From NCBI GenBank assembly GCA_035772785.1, contig JAOCPU010000002.1, positions 1,532,127 through 1,596,126 on the forward strand: DNA of 64,000 nucleotides. The letters are read 5' to 3'. The number at the start of each line of letters is the position of its first letter. Position 1 is the first letter of the stretch. The stretch comes from Phlebiopsis flavidoalba (taxonomy: Eukaryota; Basidiomycota; Agaricomycetes; Polyporales; Phanerochaetaceae). A model generated the notes under the pieces. It was not told the origin of the DNA, did no database searches, and saw nothing but the letters and a program-made list of their open reading frames with translations. The translations under genes and the position numbers were made by a program. This document shows, piece by piece, positions 47,287-58,989 of this stretch.

Positions 47287-48350
47287 TATTTGCTCGACGC
47301 CACAACGGCTGTTTCCACGTGACGTTCGATCCTGTTCGATCATTATCGAGATCTAGCGCACTGGCAGTCTAATAGCGCCGACCCCAATGCACAGCAAACG
47401 ACCATGACGCGCTTAAGTTCATCATGTAACACGCATTGTCGGCACCATTGGTCTTGATGGACTAACTAGATATGTCTGTTCAGACGACTGACGACATGAC
47501 AACAATTGAGCAAGCGGACAAGTGAGTCTAATCTTCACCGAACGGGAAAACTCAACACGTCCTCTAGATGAACTCCACGACTTTGCTATCGCTGCCGCCC
47601 ATTCAGGGTTTCACTGAAACGGTCATGGACTTCTGCACACTGAACACCAATTTCGTGGGGGAAGCTGACAAACAATTCAGAGGAGGAACGGCTGGGTTTG
47701 AAAGCTTTCTTGGTTACTCTGAGACAGCGAGACACTCTAGATCGCTTTTTTGCGAAGCGGAAATCGCACGACAGGCTCTTTGAATGCTTGGAGCGCTTGA
47801 AAAGATGGGAGGATGTTGGGGGCTGGAACCGATGGGCAAGGGCTTGAGCCGGAAGCACTTGCCGGTACAGTCCTTGTCAAACTGCATCAGTTTGTGCTAC
47901 CTACGTTGACCAGAGGGCCATTTCGTGTGGTCTTGGGATTATCTCGTTTTTGTTGGCGCGAGAACTAAGACGAGGTACGTGCTGTTGCTTGAACCACAGG
48001 ACTATCAGAGCTGCAGAGGATGACATCCCCTACGCAAAGCAATGCCTTGGTGAGTACGATCTTCGCCGTTTGCTTGAATACGAAATTGAAAATGGCCTAG
48101 CAATGCGCTCTCTTATTTCACATGTTGGCCGGTGCGGCGAGCAATCCCGGATGGTTTCTACACGACTTTGAATCAATTGCTCAATTGCTCCACGGAACAG
48201 CTCCTGATTATCGAAGAAAACTGCTTCCGCACTGGTGGCCCTAGGTTTCAAATCACGATAGCGTCTTGGTGCCAGATTTGATCCCAGCTATGATTACTAC
48301 TGTGACGTTAGTCCCTCAGGCACGTGTATAAACATTGACTGGTAGATCCT
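47287..48350 (+). CDS. DUF3632-like gene, degenerate copy 2
   Basis: The 5' module (CTCGACGCCACAACG..., ATG 47472, MSVQTTDDMTTIEQAD, then GTGAGTC) is followed by ETVMDFCTLNTNF, ADKQFRGGTAGFESFLG, and after a frame change TLRQRDTLDRFFAKRKSHDRLFECLERLKRWEDVGGWNRW (47722-47840). The words LFECLERLKRWEDVGGW correspond to ILDILKCLKKHGG..GW in the full gene at 50315. Downstream, WLARF-type text is weak and the typical FGP(D/N)GN segment is absent. So it is either truncated before 48400, where an F-box gene begins, or heavily decayed. Function unknown. Confidence 0.5.
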
Positions 48351-48399
48351 GTGAGCAGTGGATACGACCACAGAGTATATCTCACTCTGGCTCATTCTT

Positions 48400-49850
48400 T
48401 TGCCCTCCTAGTCGCAAAGTTGCTCAGCCTCACCAGCATCAACGAGGGTAAGTCAATAATATACATTTCGTCAGAAGCGATTCATGTGCTCCTTCTAGAA
48501 TGCTGAAAGTCTCTCAGCCGCACATCGCATACCGAACGAGCTCCTTGACAAGATAGCGACGGAAGCATTCGATTGTCCGTCTGGGTCGCCGCGCCATGAG
48601 AAGCATGCCATGGCTGCGTTTAGCTTTGTCAGCCGGCGCTGGGCGCACATTTGCCGCCCTTTCTTATGGTGGCAAGTGTGGGTCCCACTCTGAGAGACGG
48701 CTTTTTACCCTCTGCTTTCTGCTCGACAGTGCCCCTCTTCCCCATATTTCCCCTTTGAAGGACCTCATACAAGCAGTCAACTATGTCAGCAACATGGAAC
48801 AAAGGCGAACACCCTGGCTTCACAGAGCGCATACAGCACTGCAGTGTAAATTGTTTCGCTCCTTCTCGAGGTCCGAGCCTATATTCCACAGGGCAGACAC
48901 AGCGGCAAGGCCTTGCCCATTAGGTCACTCTTTCCTGATCTGCTCCGAACTCTGGCAACGACAAACCTACCTGTTCAACGGGCTCTACGTTGCGCATACT
49001 CGATTCGAAAGTCGCACCGTACTACTCCGCCTTCTCTCCTCGCTCCGAAACTGGAATATCTGGAGTGCCGCAATCTTTCGTGGACCAAGGAGACAGTACC
49101 ACCACCTTCGAACGTCATCAGCAGTCGTCTACGAACGATTTGCTTTCGAAGTCCCGCTGATAACGACCTGTATGGCTGGTGGTTGCCTCGGTAGTCGGTC
49201 ATCGGCTTTACCCAACGCATACAGGCACTCAGGGACTTCAGGGATCGTTCATGTTTGCAAGAATTTGATCACGAGTGGGAGCCCAATATCTCTTCCATCC
49301 TTCAGTGCTATCGTTCGAAGGCTTCGTGGGATGGATGTTCTGATTCAACGTGTTGAATCTTCCACAGAGACCGGGCTACTCTACGGTGCGATAAACTCCG
49401 TGTCTCTTGCTTAATCTAGTTTGTTTCATACATTGACTGTACTTGTTCTGGAATTTCGGAAGACGAAGACGTTTCTCACCCTCGCTCTCTTGGGTTCCCA
49501 CCTTCCGATTTACGCATAAACATCCTTTCATGCCTAAACATGCTCCAGGAATAACAGATGCAACCCCGCAAGGGTCGCCAACCGCTGTCGGCATCTGCGT
49601 CTGGATCTGATCCTCACGAGTTCCTGTTGGGATCAAGAGCATCATGTCCGCTCACTTGGGCCACTTAGCAGAGTGTTTACGCTACCTTCCAGATTTCCAA
49701 ACCCTTTACCTGAAAATTCGTCCACAGAGCGGATATGGAAGCCTTTGTGGAAAGATTTGGAGTAATCTTTCCGCCGGACGGAAAATGTAATCAGATCGTT
49801 TTTCGAGGATGAAGATGGTGAAGGATAGGTGTCAAAAACGGACACGTAGT
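48400..49850 (+). CDS. F-box-like protein
   Basis: After an intron ending TTCTAG near 48499 the exon reads SLSAAHRIPNELLDKIATEAFD, then SPRHEKHAMAAFSFVSRRWAHICRPFLWW (about 48515-48668). This is the IP.ELLD.I...(F)..VSR.W..ICRP.L pattern of the F-box-like families expanded in Agaricomycetes, which link substrates to SCF ubiquitin ligases. After frame changes the sequence continues as ERRLFTLCFLLDSAPLPHISPLKDL..AVNYVSN; later, LAECLRYLPDFQTLYLK (about 49660-49710) fits the leucine-rich C-terminal part. The 3' end near 49850 is a guess. The gene interrupts the DUF3632/PL14 cluster on the same strand. Confidence 0.65.
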
Positions 49851-50314
49851 AAGCCTCTCATGGTGATTGAATAAACCGCTTCTCGATGAGTACGGGATAC
49901 ATTTCTCTCATATGTACATACGTATTCGATACACGCCGAATCTCAAGGCTACGAGATTGTAGTAGAATAAATAGTCGAGCCGCTGATCAAGACAGACTCG
50001 TACGGTGCACTGGCATGTTTAAATGACATATTCTTTCTACTACCTGTGCATGTCTGATATTTATCGTTTTCTTGCACTGTGTCTACTGTCTGGCCTAGAC
50101 TTTTGATGACGTACACCCTTACGCGAGGTATACTCATCACATCACGCTAAACAATGTTCACTCGAGAGTCGAACGCCACAAAGGCTACGTCTAAGCAATC
50201 GAGTAGTACCGAGAATCGGTGGCGCCGGCCCCTGATCCCCGCAGTGACGAGTCTGACGACGATGGCGCTCAAATTTCATCGTAGACGTGATCAGTCTCAT
50301 CGAGTGTCAGGATC
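49851..50314. other. Intergenic, contains 5' flank module 3
   Basis: From about 50169 (CGAACGCCACAAAGG) the flank is a weaker third copy of the module at 45178 and 47287. The first 300 bases are AT-rich with no gene seen. Confidence 0.45.
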
Positions 50315-51534
50315 ATGTCTACTCAGACTAACGAACGAAAAGCTAGCGATCGAGCGAGAAAATGAGTGAGTCCAATGGCTCATCGGTGTATAGTAGCGTG
50401 TGCGCGGACACTCGAATGGAGAGCTCAAACATATCCCCTGCTAGGCTATGCTACGCTGCTGCGGCACGTATCTACGACGCGAACATACCACCTTCCGAGG
50501 TTGCTGACGTGATCGTGGACCTCTGCACGCAAAACGTCAAGCGTCTGTTGGGCAAGTTCAAGACAAGCACGCCAGAGCAGGGACGCCAGGGCTTGAAGGC
50601 TTTCTATGACCTTCTGGGACCGGGTGGCCCTCGATATTGCTCTTCGCAAACCTGAATTGCACGAAGAGATTCCTTGACATACTGAAGTGCTTGAAGAAGC
50701 ATGGAGGACGGGATGCGAGGGGTGGAAAGTGTGGGGCGAGGATATGGATTGGGACTATTTTGCCGTTGTTGGGGCCGAATATAAGGGAATGTACAACTGT
50801 AAGTCAACTATGGGGGGTATTCTTGCCACAGTACTGACTATGACAACTCGACCCAAGATCCCATGCTGGGTCCAGATGAGCATTTCGAGGACCTACCCAA
50901 GCCGACGATGCAAGAAATATACTGTATCTTGTCGGGAGATGCGCCCTTCAATCCTGATGATCCTTGGTCATCCGCCTGTCAACGAGCACGCCTGCGCTGG
51001 CTCAACCTCTGTCGTTTCATAATGAGGCTTTGGGCTGAGGAGGTCGCGGACTTTGAGCTATACGGCATTTGGATGATGCGCAAGGGGCTCGAGGACCTCG
51101 ACCTCGATCACCAGACGTCCTCTCCGACCCAGATCAGGCCTCGTTCCTGATTTAACGGACTACCGGAGACAAGGACGTTGAGCATTGAAGAGGCTAGCGT
51201 CTGTGTTGAGATCGCAGGCACGAAAATGTACAAGAGCTCAGCAATTTACGGGCCCAACGGAAATTCTGGCTGGGATCGGCCAAACGCGCCCGGAGGCGGA
51301 GGGGTCAGATGGACGGGCGTAGATGGCTACCACATTGACAGGTGGAAGCTGTGGAAAACTGTGTTTGAGGAGATCATAAATGCCGAGGGAACACCAAATG
51401 TCAGAACTAAGGCTGTAGAGGCCGCAAAAGTGAGATATCTTCATAGCTTAGCACAGCCTTTAATGACTCACCCGTAAATTCAGCTTGCACTTGAAAACAT
51501 GAACAAAGTCGAAGGAGGGGCTGCGGAGGAGTGA
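50315..51534 (+). CDS. DUF3632-family protein, full-length copy
   Basis: ATG 50315 gives MSTQTNERKASDRARK before GTGAGTC. The second exon contains LCYAAAARIYDANIPPSEVADVIVDLCTQNVKRLLGKF and QGRQGLKAFYDLLGP; a frame change leads to ALDIALRKPELHE and ILKCLKKHGG (about 50640-50710). Then GWKVWGEDMDWDYFAVVGAEYKGMYN before an intron. The next exon has MLGPDEHFEDLPKPTMQEIY, DDPWSSACQRARLRWLNLCRFIMRLW, DFELYGIWMMRKGLED and, after another intron, EIAGTKMYKSSAIYGPNGNSGW, GGGGVRWTGVDGYHIDRWKLWKTVFEEI. The last exon is LALENMNKVEGGAAEE with stop at 51532-51534. The whole matches the helical DUF3632 layout known from basidiomycete hypothetical proteins. No enzymatic residues are evident. This is the least damaged of the four related loci. 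Confidence 0.8.
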
Positions 51535-51877
51535 ATACTATTTTGTCAAGCGTCCCCCGACTTTTCGGAGTACACTTTTTGCTTTATTCAGTCTGCGTTA
51601 GTACGCGCGTTTCCTTCACGTCTACCTATACGTCAGAACCACGTTTACATGGCGAGATTCCCGGGTTATTGACCCTGGCTGATACTCTGAATGGGAGATG
51701 ACAACTTGAATGTTCGAAATGCGAAAGCGTGACGGATGTAACACCGTCTCTGTCACTGAAATGTGTCACGTGACGCGGTCTAGTATTCTGATAATGAGCT
51801 CGCATTGAGGTGAACTCTGTGCTGACCTCCATTTCACTATTTCCCATTCCTTCCGACGCCCAATCCAATAACCAGCC

Positions 51878-53443
51878 ATGTCTCAAGATAATGAACCAGA
51901 AGTTTCGATACGCAGCTACAAGAAGGATAGGGTCAACTTCGTGCTGGAGAATGTCGATATGGCGTACGTAGTGGTCAATGTCAACTTCACCAGTCGTCTC
52001 AAATAAAGCGGGGTGTCCTCGAATCCAGAGTTGCCAATTCTATACGGCGCGTCATGATAGCGGATATTCCAACAGTCGGTACGCGTCATGTCATGAATGG
52101 GAACGCGGTACCTTTGAAACTCATTACACCATAGCCATAGACATTGTTGAGATTGAGTCCAACACAAGTGTTCTGCCCGACGAGTTCATAGCACACAGAC
52201 TCGGTATGATACCGCTTGTTAGCACGAAATGTGACGAAGCAATGCGATACTCGAGGGTAAGTACCCTCACGCCGACGACCTAGACTTGCTTAAACCATTC
52301 TCACAGGATTGCACATGCGAATCATTCTGCCAATACTGCGCCATTATTCTAGAGCTCAATATCCGCACGGACGAGATTGGAAAGCGTGTGGAGGTCAACA
52401 GCAATCATCTTGAACCCGTCCGTGCGCACGGTTCCATCGACGATGCTGGGGATGAATTGTCAAAACGGGTGGAGAATTTTGGTCTTCCTGTGGGCAAGGG
52501 TGCGTGCAACGTAATGCTACTCCTTACCTTCCCTCTCCTGACGATCCTTTAGACGATCCAAATGTTCCACCAATTATCATCGCGAAACTAAGCTCCAACC
52601 AGGAAATAAGAGCTCGCTGCATAGCAAAGAAAGTGGGCTTTACCCTTTGACCTTCTTCTTGACCTTCGCTCATGAATGATCTGCAGGGGTATTGCAAAGG
52701 AACATGCGAAGTGGTCTCCATGCTCAGCAATTTCATACGAATACGATCCACATAACAAGCTTCGGCACACATCATACTGGTTCGAGGCAGAGCCGCGAAG
52801 AAAGAATGGCCACTGAGCGAGAATGCGAAAGAGGAAGAGGCGCCAAGAGACGATGAGCCTTTCGACTATGCGGCGAAAGCAAACAAGTTTTACATGGAAG
52901 TGGAAACAGACGGAAGTCTAGGGCCACAGGAGGTCGTGATGAAGGTAAGCAATACGTCCACTGTAGGCGCACATGTGAAGTCCTGACGCGTGACTCTGTC
53001 TACAGGGCCTTCAAGAACTTCAGACGAAGCTGGCCAACCTCATTCTTGGGCTGAAAGCGGAACCCGAAGTCGACATGCTCCAAAATGGTGACCAGTCCTA
53101 TCAACCAGGGCCCAGGCGGCGGCGCTGCTCAGAACGGCTCTTGGGGCGCTCGTCCGGCCGGTGCGCGCGACGGCGGACTAGGCGTGGGGGTCGCAAAGCC
53201 CCTCTGGAGGCAGCAGATGGAGCCCGGGTGGCGGTGGCAGCCAGCCGGCGGCAGGCGGGAGCGGAGGATGGGGCGGGGCGTCTCCCGGGGAGCCAGGGCT
53301 GGGGCGCGTCGGGCAACGCAGCGGGTGCAGGATGGGGGAGCTCGTCCGCCGGCGCAGGGTGGCGGCTGGGGAAATTTTCAGCATCCGGTGCGAATGCTGG
53401 CTGGAGCAGCCCAAGCCAGCAGGCCAATGGATGGAATGTGTAG
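51878..53443 (+). CDS. RPB3: RNA polymerase II subunit RPB3
   Basis: Third-largest core subunit of Pol II; pairs with RPB11 like the bacterial alpha dimer. Exon 1 (51878-51963) reads [28 protein letters not shown]. Exon 2 (52029-52078) gives [16 protein letters not shown]. Exon 3 (52135-52256) gives [18 protein letters not shown] and [21 protein letters not shown]. Exon 4 (52307-52499) has [15 protein letters not shown], the cysteine-rich metal-binding loop typical of the subunit. Exon 5 starts at 52553 ([18 protein letters not shown]). Then [26 protein letters not shown], and after a frame change [32 protein letters not shown] and GPQEVVMK (to 52944). Exon from 53006: [18 protein letters not shown] Gly/Trp-rich tail, broken by frame changes, ends [16 protein letters not shown] at 53443. 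Essential gene, so the frame change after YWFE is most likely a sequence error. Confidence 0.93.
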
Positions 53444-53682
53444 AGTGTCCCCGCGTCTCCCTGTTTTATCTGGCTCACTTGTATTTTTATTACGAGCACT
53501 GCTCTGTAATGTCACTTTCTATTGTGACGTAATGAACTGGCACGAAACCAGATTTTGTATGGCTACATGATGACGACGAAAGTAACCAAATAGTAGAGCA
53601 GCCCATAAGCAAGGTGGTGCTCAAGCAATAATAGATTGTCCGTAGGTGTAGCACCCAGCCTGCCGTGCACTCATCTTTTGGC

Positions 53683-56600
53683 TCAATGCTGAGTGGCAAA
53701 CGTATCCTGCCGAGGCGTTGTCATCTCGAACTCCTCTAGCCCCGCCGGTCTCGTCCGGTGCGGGCATGCCAACTGGGGGAGGGCATCGCCATTGGCGACG
53801 GGCTTGCCGATGGGGTCATGCGCTGTCGAAGGGGTGGACGTTGCACTACGCGATAGGGTCCGCCATGGCGAGCTCGTCACGTTCACAAAAACACATCTTG
53901 CGTAGGGTCAACTAGAGGTCGTCGTGAGAGCATGCGTCTACGGATGATACAGGTGTCATTGGGACGTACGCATGATGTTGTTGCGGTCAGTGAACGCGTT
54001 CGTCTGCGAAATGGATTGTTGAGGTTCGGGATGATGACGTGCTTTTTGCCTGTTCTTCGCGTTTGAGCTCCTCCCAGGGTACGATTGTGTACGGCGTCGG
54101 CGTAGGCTTCGCGTCAGGGTCGCCACTGGGGCCAAACATCTTCACCTTGGCTAAGTTGACCTTGAGCGCACAGATCCACTTGTTTCGACGTTGGGCTGCG
54201 AAGACCGTTAAAGGATGCTCTATATTAGAATGGAGCGTAGACTCGGTACATACCCTTGATTGCGCCCTGCTGCCAGTTGCTCTTGTACTTGATGTCAGCT
54301 TTCAAAGTCATTTTCGTCTGCTCGGGTATGTCTACAAGGTGTTAGTCAGCTACAGGTGGCAAAGATGACCCTCAAATGAACGGCACTCACCGACTACCAT
54401 GGACATCGAAGCCCGGAAGGAAGTCTCTGCCATTATCTTCAGGGAACTTCAGCATCAATTCGCGCAGTTGCGATGATCTGGTCGAAGTGTGGTGGAATAA
54501 GCCTGTGGCAAAATCAGGGTCCATATGCTTAAGAGAATAAATGAAGCGCACGTACAACATCCCAAGAGAATGACTCGGACATCTCTAAAGGCACCCCCCG
54601 ATGTTAACTTCAGCACTATCGCTGCGATGTGTAAACTCACTTGCGGGCTACGCCTCATATTTTGAATCCACTACAACAATATTCAGTATTTTTGATTCAG
54701 TCGAACCTTGTGTAATCAACTCACCATCGTGTTGATCACCGTGTTGGGTGCTTCGGACCAAACACGAGTTCGCGTCCGAGAAGACGGTGCTCAGGAGCCT
54801 GATTTCCTTGACAACATAAATCTCCTTGCTGATCTGAAACACGGTCGCCCACGTCGTAGGGTGTGCTTGACAAACAGGAAGATGATGGACGTTAAGACTT
54901 CCGACAGGGATCCACCGATGAGCCAGCTCAAACTCTACATCGAGTATTAGAGCACAGATGGGAAAATTAAGAAATTTGGGAGACGGACCCGAGAACAAAT
55001 GTTCCTGCGCCGGTGATGAGGGTAGCCAGTTGCGCTTCCTGGAGAATAAGGTAAGCAACGAAGTCACAACCAATTGAAAGCGTGACACGCACCAAGACGA
55101 CAGCGATGATCAGGATGCACACGAAGAAGTAGACACTGAGCAAGATATTGTCTCAGTCGTCCAACAGCGCTGTCAAGATCCTTCATCGAGTGCTCGATAG
55201 ACAGCTGTTCGCGATGGAATTCGCTGCAAGATATCGGTCACAGCGTGCACAATCAAGGAAATGCGGGTAAACTTACAGGCAGGTCATCTCCAGCTCATCT
55301 CGAGTGATGTTTCCGTTCATGTCCTTGTCGAATACGGCAAAGGCCAAGTCGGCATCCTCCGGTGGAGGGAACAACCGCGCGATGTCGTCTCTGGTCAAGA
55401 CGTCTGCGCCATGTTTGGCGAACGAATAGAAGAGACGTCGAGCGAGCTGCCAGGAGTATAAGTCACTATACACGATGCTTGAATATCAATCAACGCGACG
55501 CACTAGACGAGACTTGTTCGCGGACTCCAACGCAGTCTGGACCTTGGCTTGAGGCGAGTTAGGCTGGAGAGAACCGAGCTGCCAGTGATTTCGGAAGCGG
55601 ACAGTGCCGAGCGCAGTGGTCGTCGTCGTAGCAGCAACCTTTACGCCCTTCAGAGCGCGTTTGAACAATCGCTTCGGGTCCCACTGGGGCCGCTTTTTTC
55701 GTGCTATGGACATCTCTGAGAGTATCGTTTCTGCCAGGATGTCATGCGAGTGTCTGTAGAGCGTGGTGAGGACCCGGATTGCAAACTTCTGGTCCGCGAT
55801 ACGCTCTGCAGGGGAAATGTTCAAATATCGGACTTGCGTTAATGGATGAGCAAAACACACCAGCGTAAGAGCGTTCATGGAATTTCCCTGCAATCCACTG
55901 GATGGCAATTTTCTCGCCGAGGAGAAATTGCTGCACAAATCCAGACGGCAAAAAAAGAAGCTTCGCTATCAAATCAACAGGCGTTTTTTGTCGCCTGCTT
56001 GTAGCGTTGCTCTCCTGACGCAGATTGACGAGCGGCTGGTAGGTTATCCAGCAGGCGAGAGTGCCATCCCGCAAACGGGGCACAGTATCTACCGCCGTGA
56101 GATTAAACATCAACAGGAGCTAGAGATGATTGTATGCGTACCTATGCAACACCGCGAGCCAGTCGACCCCTGTACTTGCGTGCGCCGACGGCGATGAGGG
56201 ACCGATGACGTGTTACGAGCGATACGGGGGAGTATCATACTGTGAGAACGATAGTCAGAATACACCTGGTCAAACTCGGAGAGCGCACTTACGATGCCGC
56301 CAGGGCAGTCACACCAGCCTTAGACAAGGATTGTCAGCAATTACGACCATATCAAAAACAAACACAGACCATACCTCCCCAGACTACAGTGAGCCAAATA
56401 CTCCACAGAGAAGTTTTACGCCCAAGCCTGGACAAATATTGCTTAAAGGACGAGCATGAGGCGTGTTGTAGGTAGTGGATATCACGAACCGTGGCATTCG
56501 GGAATGATGTTGAAGCACGAAGGATACCCGGTATCCAAATGATGGACCATGACTGGGACTATGAATAGAATCCATCGTGTGACGATAGACACGTTCAGGA

Positions 56601-57320
56601 GGTAGTTGTAGAACTTTGTGAACTACATCGCGTTGGAGGAGGTTCACGATAAGCGAAAAGCAGCATGTACACAAGTAGCATAAACGCACCCTGTTCGTCG
56701 GCATATCGCCCTCCAGCGAACGCGAGATGCGCCTCGCTCGCATTGCTCGGTTAGTAAACGCCTCATATTCTGAACGAGTGCCTCACAAAACTTGCACGCA
56801 GGCCCGCAAGCATGTCCCAGCTGCCGCCGCGGCTCGCAGCGGGCCTGTGATAATGACCACCCTCGCCGGGCATAGGCATCGTCTGCGCGCGCCTCGGGGT
56901 CCGCGAGGTCGTACGGCGGTGCGCCGCCTCCGTCGATGCGCACATGCCGGGTTGTGTGAGTGCTCGCAGCGGTCGTGTACGACTGAGTCTGCGAGGGCAG
57001 TGGCGGCGGGTTACACGGTGGGGCGCTGGGGCGGCGTAGTGTAGCGGTGAGTTGGAGTGGATGGACTCGAGGTCGGGCGCACGACCGCTGGTCGTGGTGG
57101 GAGTCCGAGACGGAGGGCGGATTGGCGGCTCGGGCATGTAGGGGCTGCTGTGGTCATCGTCGCTCGCCCGGCGGTGGGTTGTGTTGTCGGTCTCTCTTCG
57201 CTCTGCGAGTGGCGACTGGCGATAGATAAGACAGAGAAAAGACAGTGGGTTACGAGGAGATGAGCGTAGGCAGCATAGGTCGGCGGGAGACGACTTTATT
57301 TGCAACGGACGATCATTCAT
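53683..57320 (-). CDS. MscS-type mechanosensitive channel with EF hand (Msy-like)
   Basis: Fungal Msy1/Msy2-like channel of ER or plasma membrane that gates ion flow on osmotic stress. A proline/serine-rich N-terminus (SSPYMPEPPIRPPS) leads to GSWDMLAGLR, then EGDMPTNRVRLCYLC (about 56700). GVKLL..SIWLT-like text follows, then DWLAVLHRY and WITYQPLVNLR. QKTPVDLIAKLLFLPSGFVQQFLLGEKIAIQWIAGKFHERSYA (about 55990-55865), an intron, ERIADQKFAIRVLTTLYRHS, a linker, and LARRLFYSFAKHG. The EF-hand loop DKDMNGNITRDE lies at 55294-55329 with all calcium-ligand positions filled. After degraded pore helices come FLFVKH, VFQISKEIYVVKEIRLLSTVFSD, NTVINTM, an intron, WIQNMRRSPQ, MSESFSWDV, KYKSNWQQGAIKG and LEEFEMTTPRQDTFATQH with stop at 53683. 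Several introns and frame changes. It is convergent with RPB3. Confidence 0.87.
55294..55329 (-). other. EF-hand calcium-binding loop of the MscS channel
   Basis: The 12-residue loop DKDMNGNITRDE has D, D, N, N-G, I, and terminal E at the standard 1-3-5-6-8-12 positions, so calcium binding is plausible. Confidence 0.9.
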
Positions 57321-58985
57321 CTTGTTCAGGGCACAAGCCCACGAATCGCAACTTGGACTCCTCCCGGCCTGTGCTGCGGGTGGCCATAGCCTTTTTCACC
57401 GGGTATTGAAAAAATTAAAGCCTCCCGTCTACTGCGTCTCGGTGGCCACAATTGCACCGTCCCCCCCCCCACTGACCCCCCCCCCGCTCGCGTACGAGGT
57501 TCTCACGTCTCGGACAACGTAACCAACACACATGGCAATTTGTAGACAAAAAGTATGAATTCTCAACAAACATATGTACATGGATAGTGGCCGGACAAAA
57601 TTTAGGCAGTACAGGGCCAAGTAGACCTAGAAAGACGCGATGGTCACGCAAACACTAATGTTCACAAGCAGACAATTGCGAAGCGACAAAAAAGGATACA
57701 GACAGTCAGCCAAAGGAAGGTACTTGCGACCCTCACCGAGCCGACCACCGCTTCCCGTCCAGCGCACACCAGAGGGCGGCACCACGCTACACAACATGCT
57801 TTTTGGGTCACGACGTGAAGGGGGAATGTAAGACGTTTCCGCACTGGGGGAGTACTCCCGTTAAGGAGGGCGCTAGGGTGAAAAAAACTGCGAATGTACG
57901 GAAAATTCATCATCGAGACCACGAAGAACGTGAACGCAAGCTCACCTGATGGCCCGAAAAAGTACACTCTCAGAAAATTGAACAGTGGGAAACAGGTATA
58001 TATCTGAGGAGAGAGGAGGTTAGACGAGGGTCGATGGACGCATGGAAACCAAAAGAGCATCAGACGAAGATGGCACTGGCAAGTACAACTGTGCGCCCCG
58101 AAGGACGCTAGTCCGTTGCGAAAACGACTACTCTAATTCCTCGGCTGTAATGGTCGTGTGTAGGACGGGGAAGAGAATAGGGTCATCACTTGAGAGAGCG
58201 TGGAGAATCCTACTCACCATGCACATGCAAGAGAGGACGACGAGACGAAGACACGAGAGCAGGAGGCAAGAACCCAGAAAGGCGTCAGGCAAAGAAATTT
58301 ATAGGCGCTTAGACGCCACGACGCGTGATCGTGGGATAATATTGCCTTCCCGGGGACTCCGGCTGACTCCGAAAGTGGTAGCACCCGCGCTGCTCATGAG
58401 GTTGCCGAGCCAGGTTCAAGCCCAGAGTCGATGAGCGATTTGAGTACTGGTATTATGAGAAGGAATGTATTGTGGGGCACTCCATAGATTTTCCAAGAAA
58501 TTCATACACACTGATAAACGCATGTACTAAAACTTCTTACAAGACGGGGCACTCATAAGACAGTGAGTATCACCAAATGCGTTCACTATCATAGACGGAT
58601 GCGGTAAGAAAGACTTTGGCATAGATGATCATGTTGAAGCTGAAGTCTCACATTTCATGTAACTACAGTGCATATTGAGTGCGCTAACAAGCGGCATTGT
58701 AGCATATATATCCGTACCTCAAATGACGTTCGCGTCGGCCCTACTCATTCAGTCTCAGCAAGCAAGCCTCGCAAGTATTCGTTCGCGCCTCCTCGGTTGT
58801 CTGATGGTCGGCAAGTAACACGAGCTGTCGCTTGGTAAGCTGGATGTTCTGTCCGTCGATGGTCCGAGTAGTTGGGGTATTTCGAATCGAATGCTGTCGA
58901 GGGTGATCTCAGGGTATGTGTCTTCTGCGAAGTTGTTTTTGGTACACGACGGCTAACTGTCCGAGAGATTGCAGCCTTGTTGGAG
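57321..58985. other. Unassigned, with a hydrophobic minus-strand stretch
   Basis: Minus 58060-57662 (132 codons) is rich in hydrophobic residues (FFGPSGELAFTFFVVSMM, FLWLTVCILFCRFAIVCL) and might be part of a membrane protein. No family word is recognisable, and adjacent frames are unhelpful. Two runs of ten cytosines at 57461-57485 are likely assembly trouble spots. Confidence 0.3.
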
Positions 58986-58989
58986 AACC

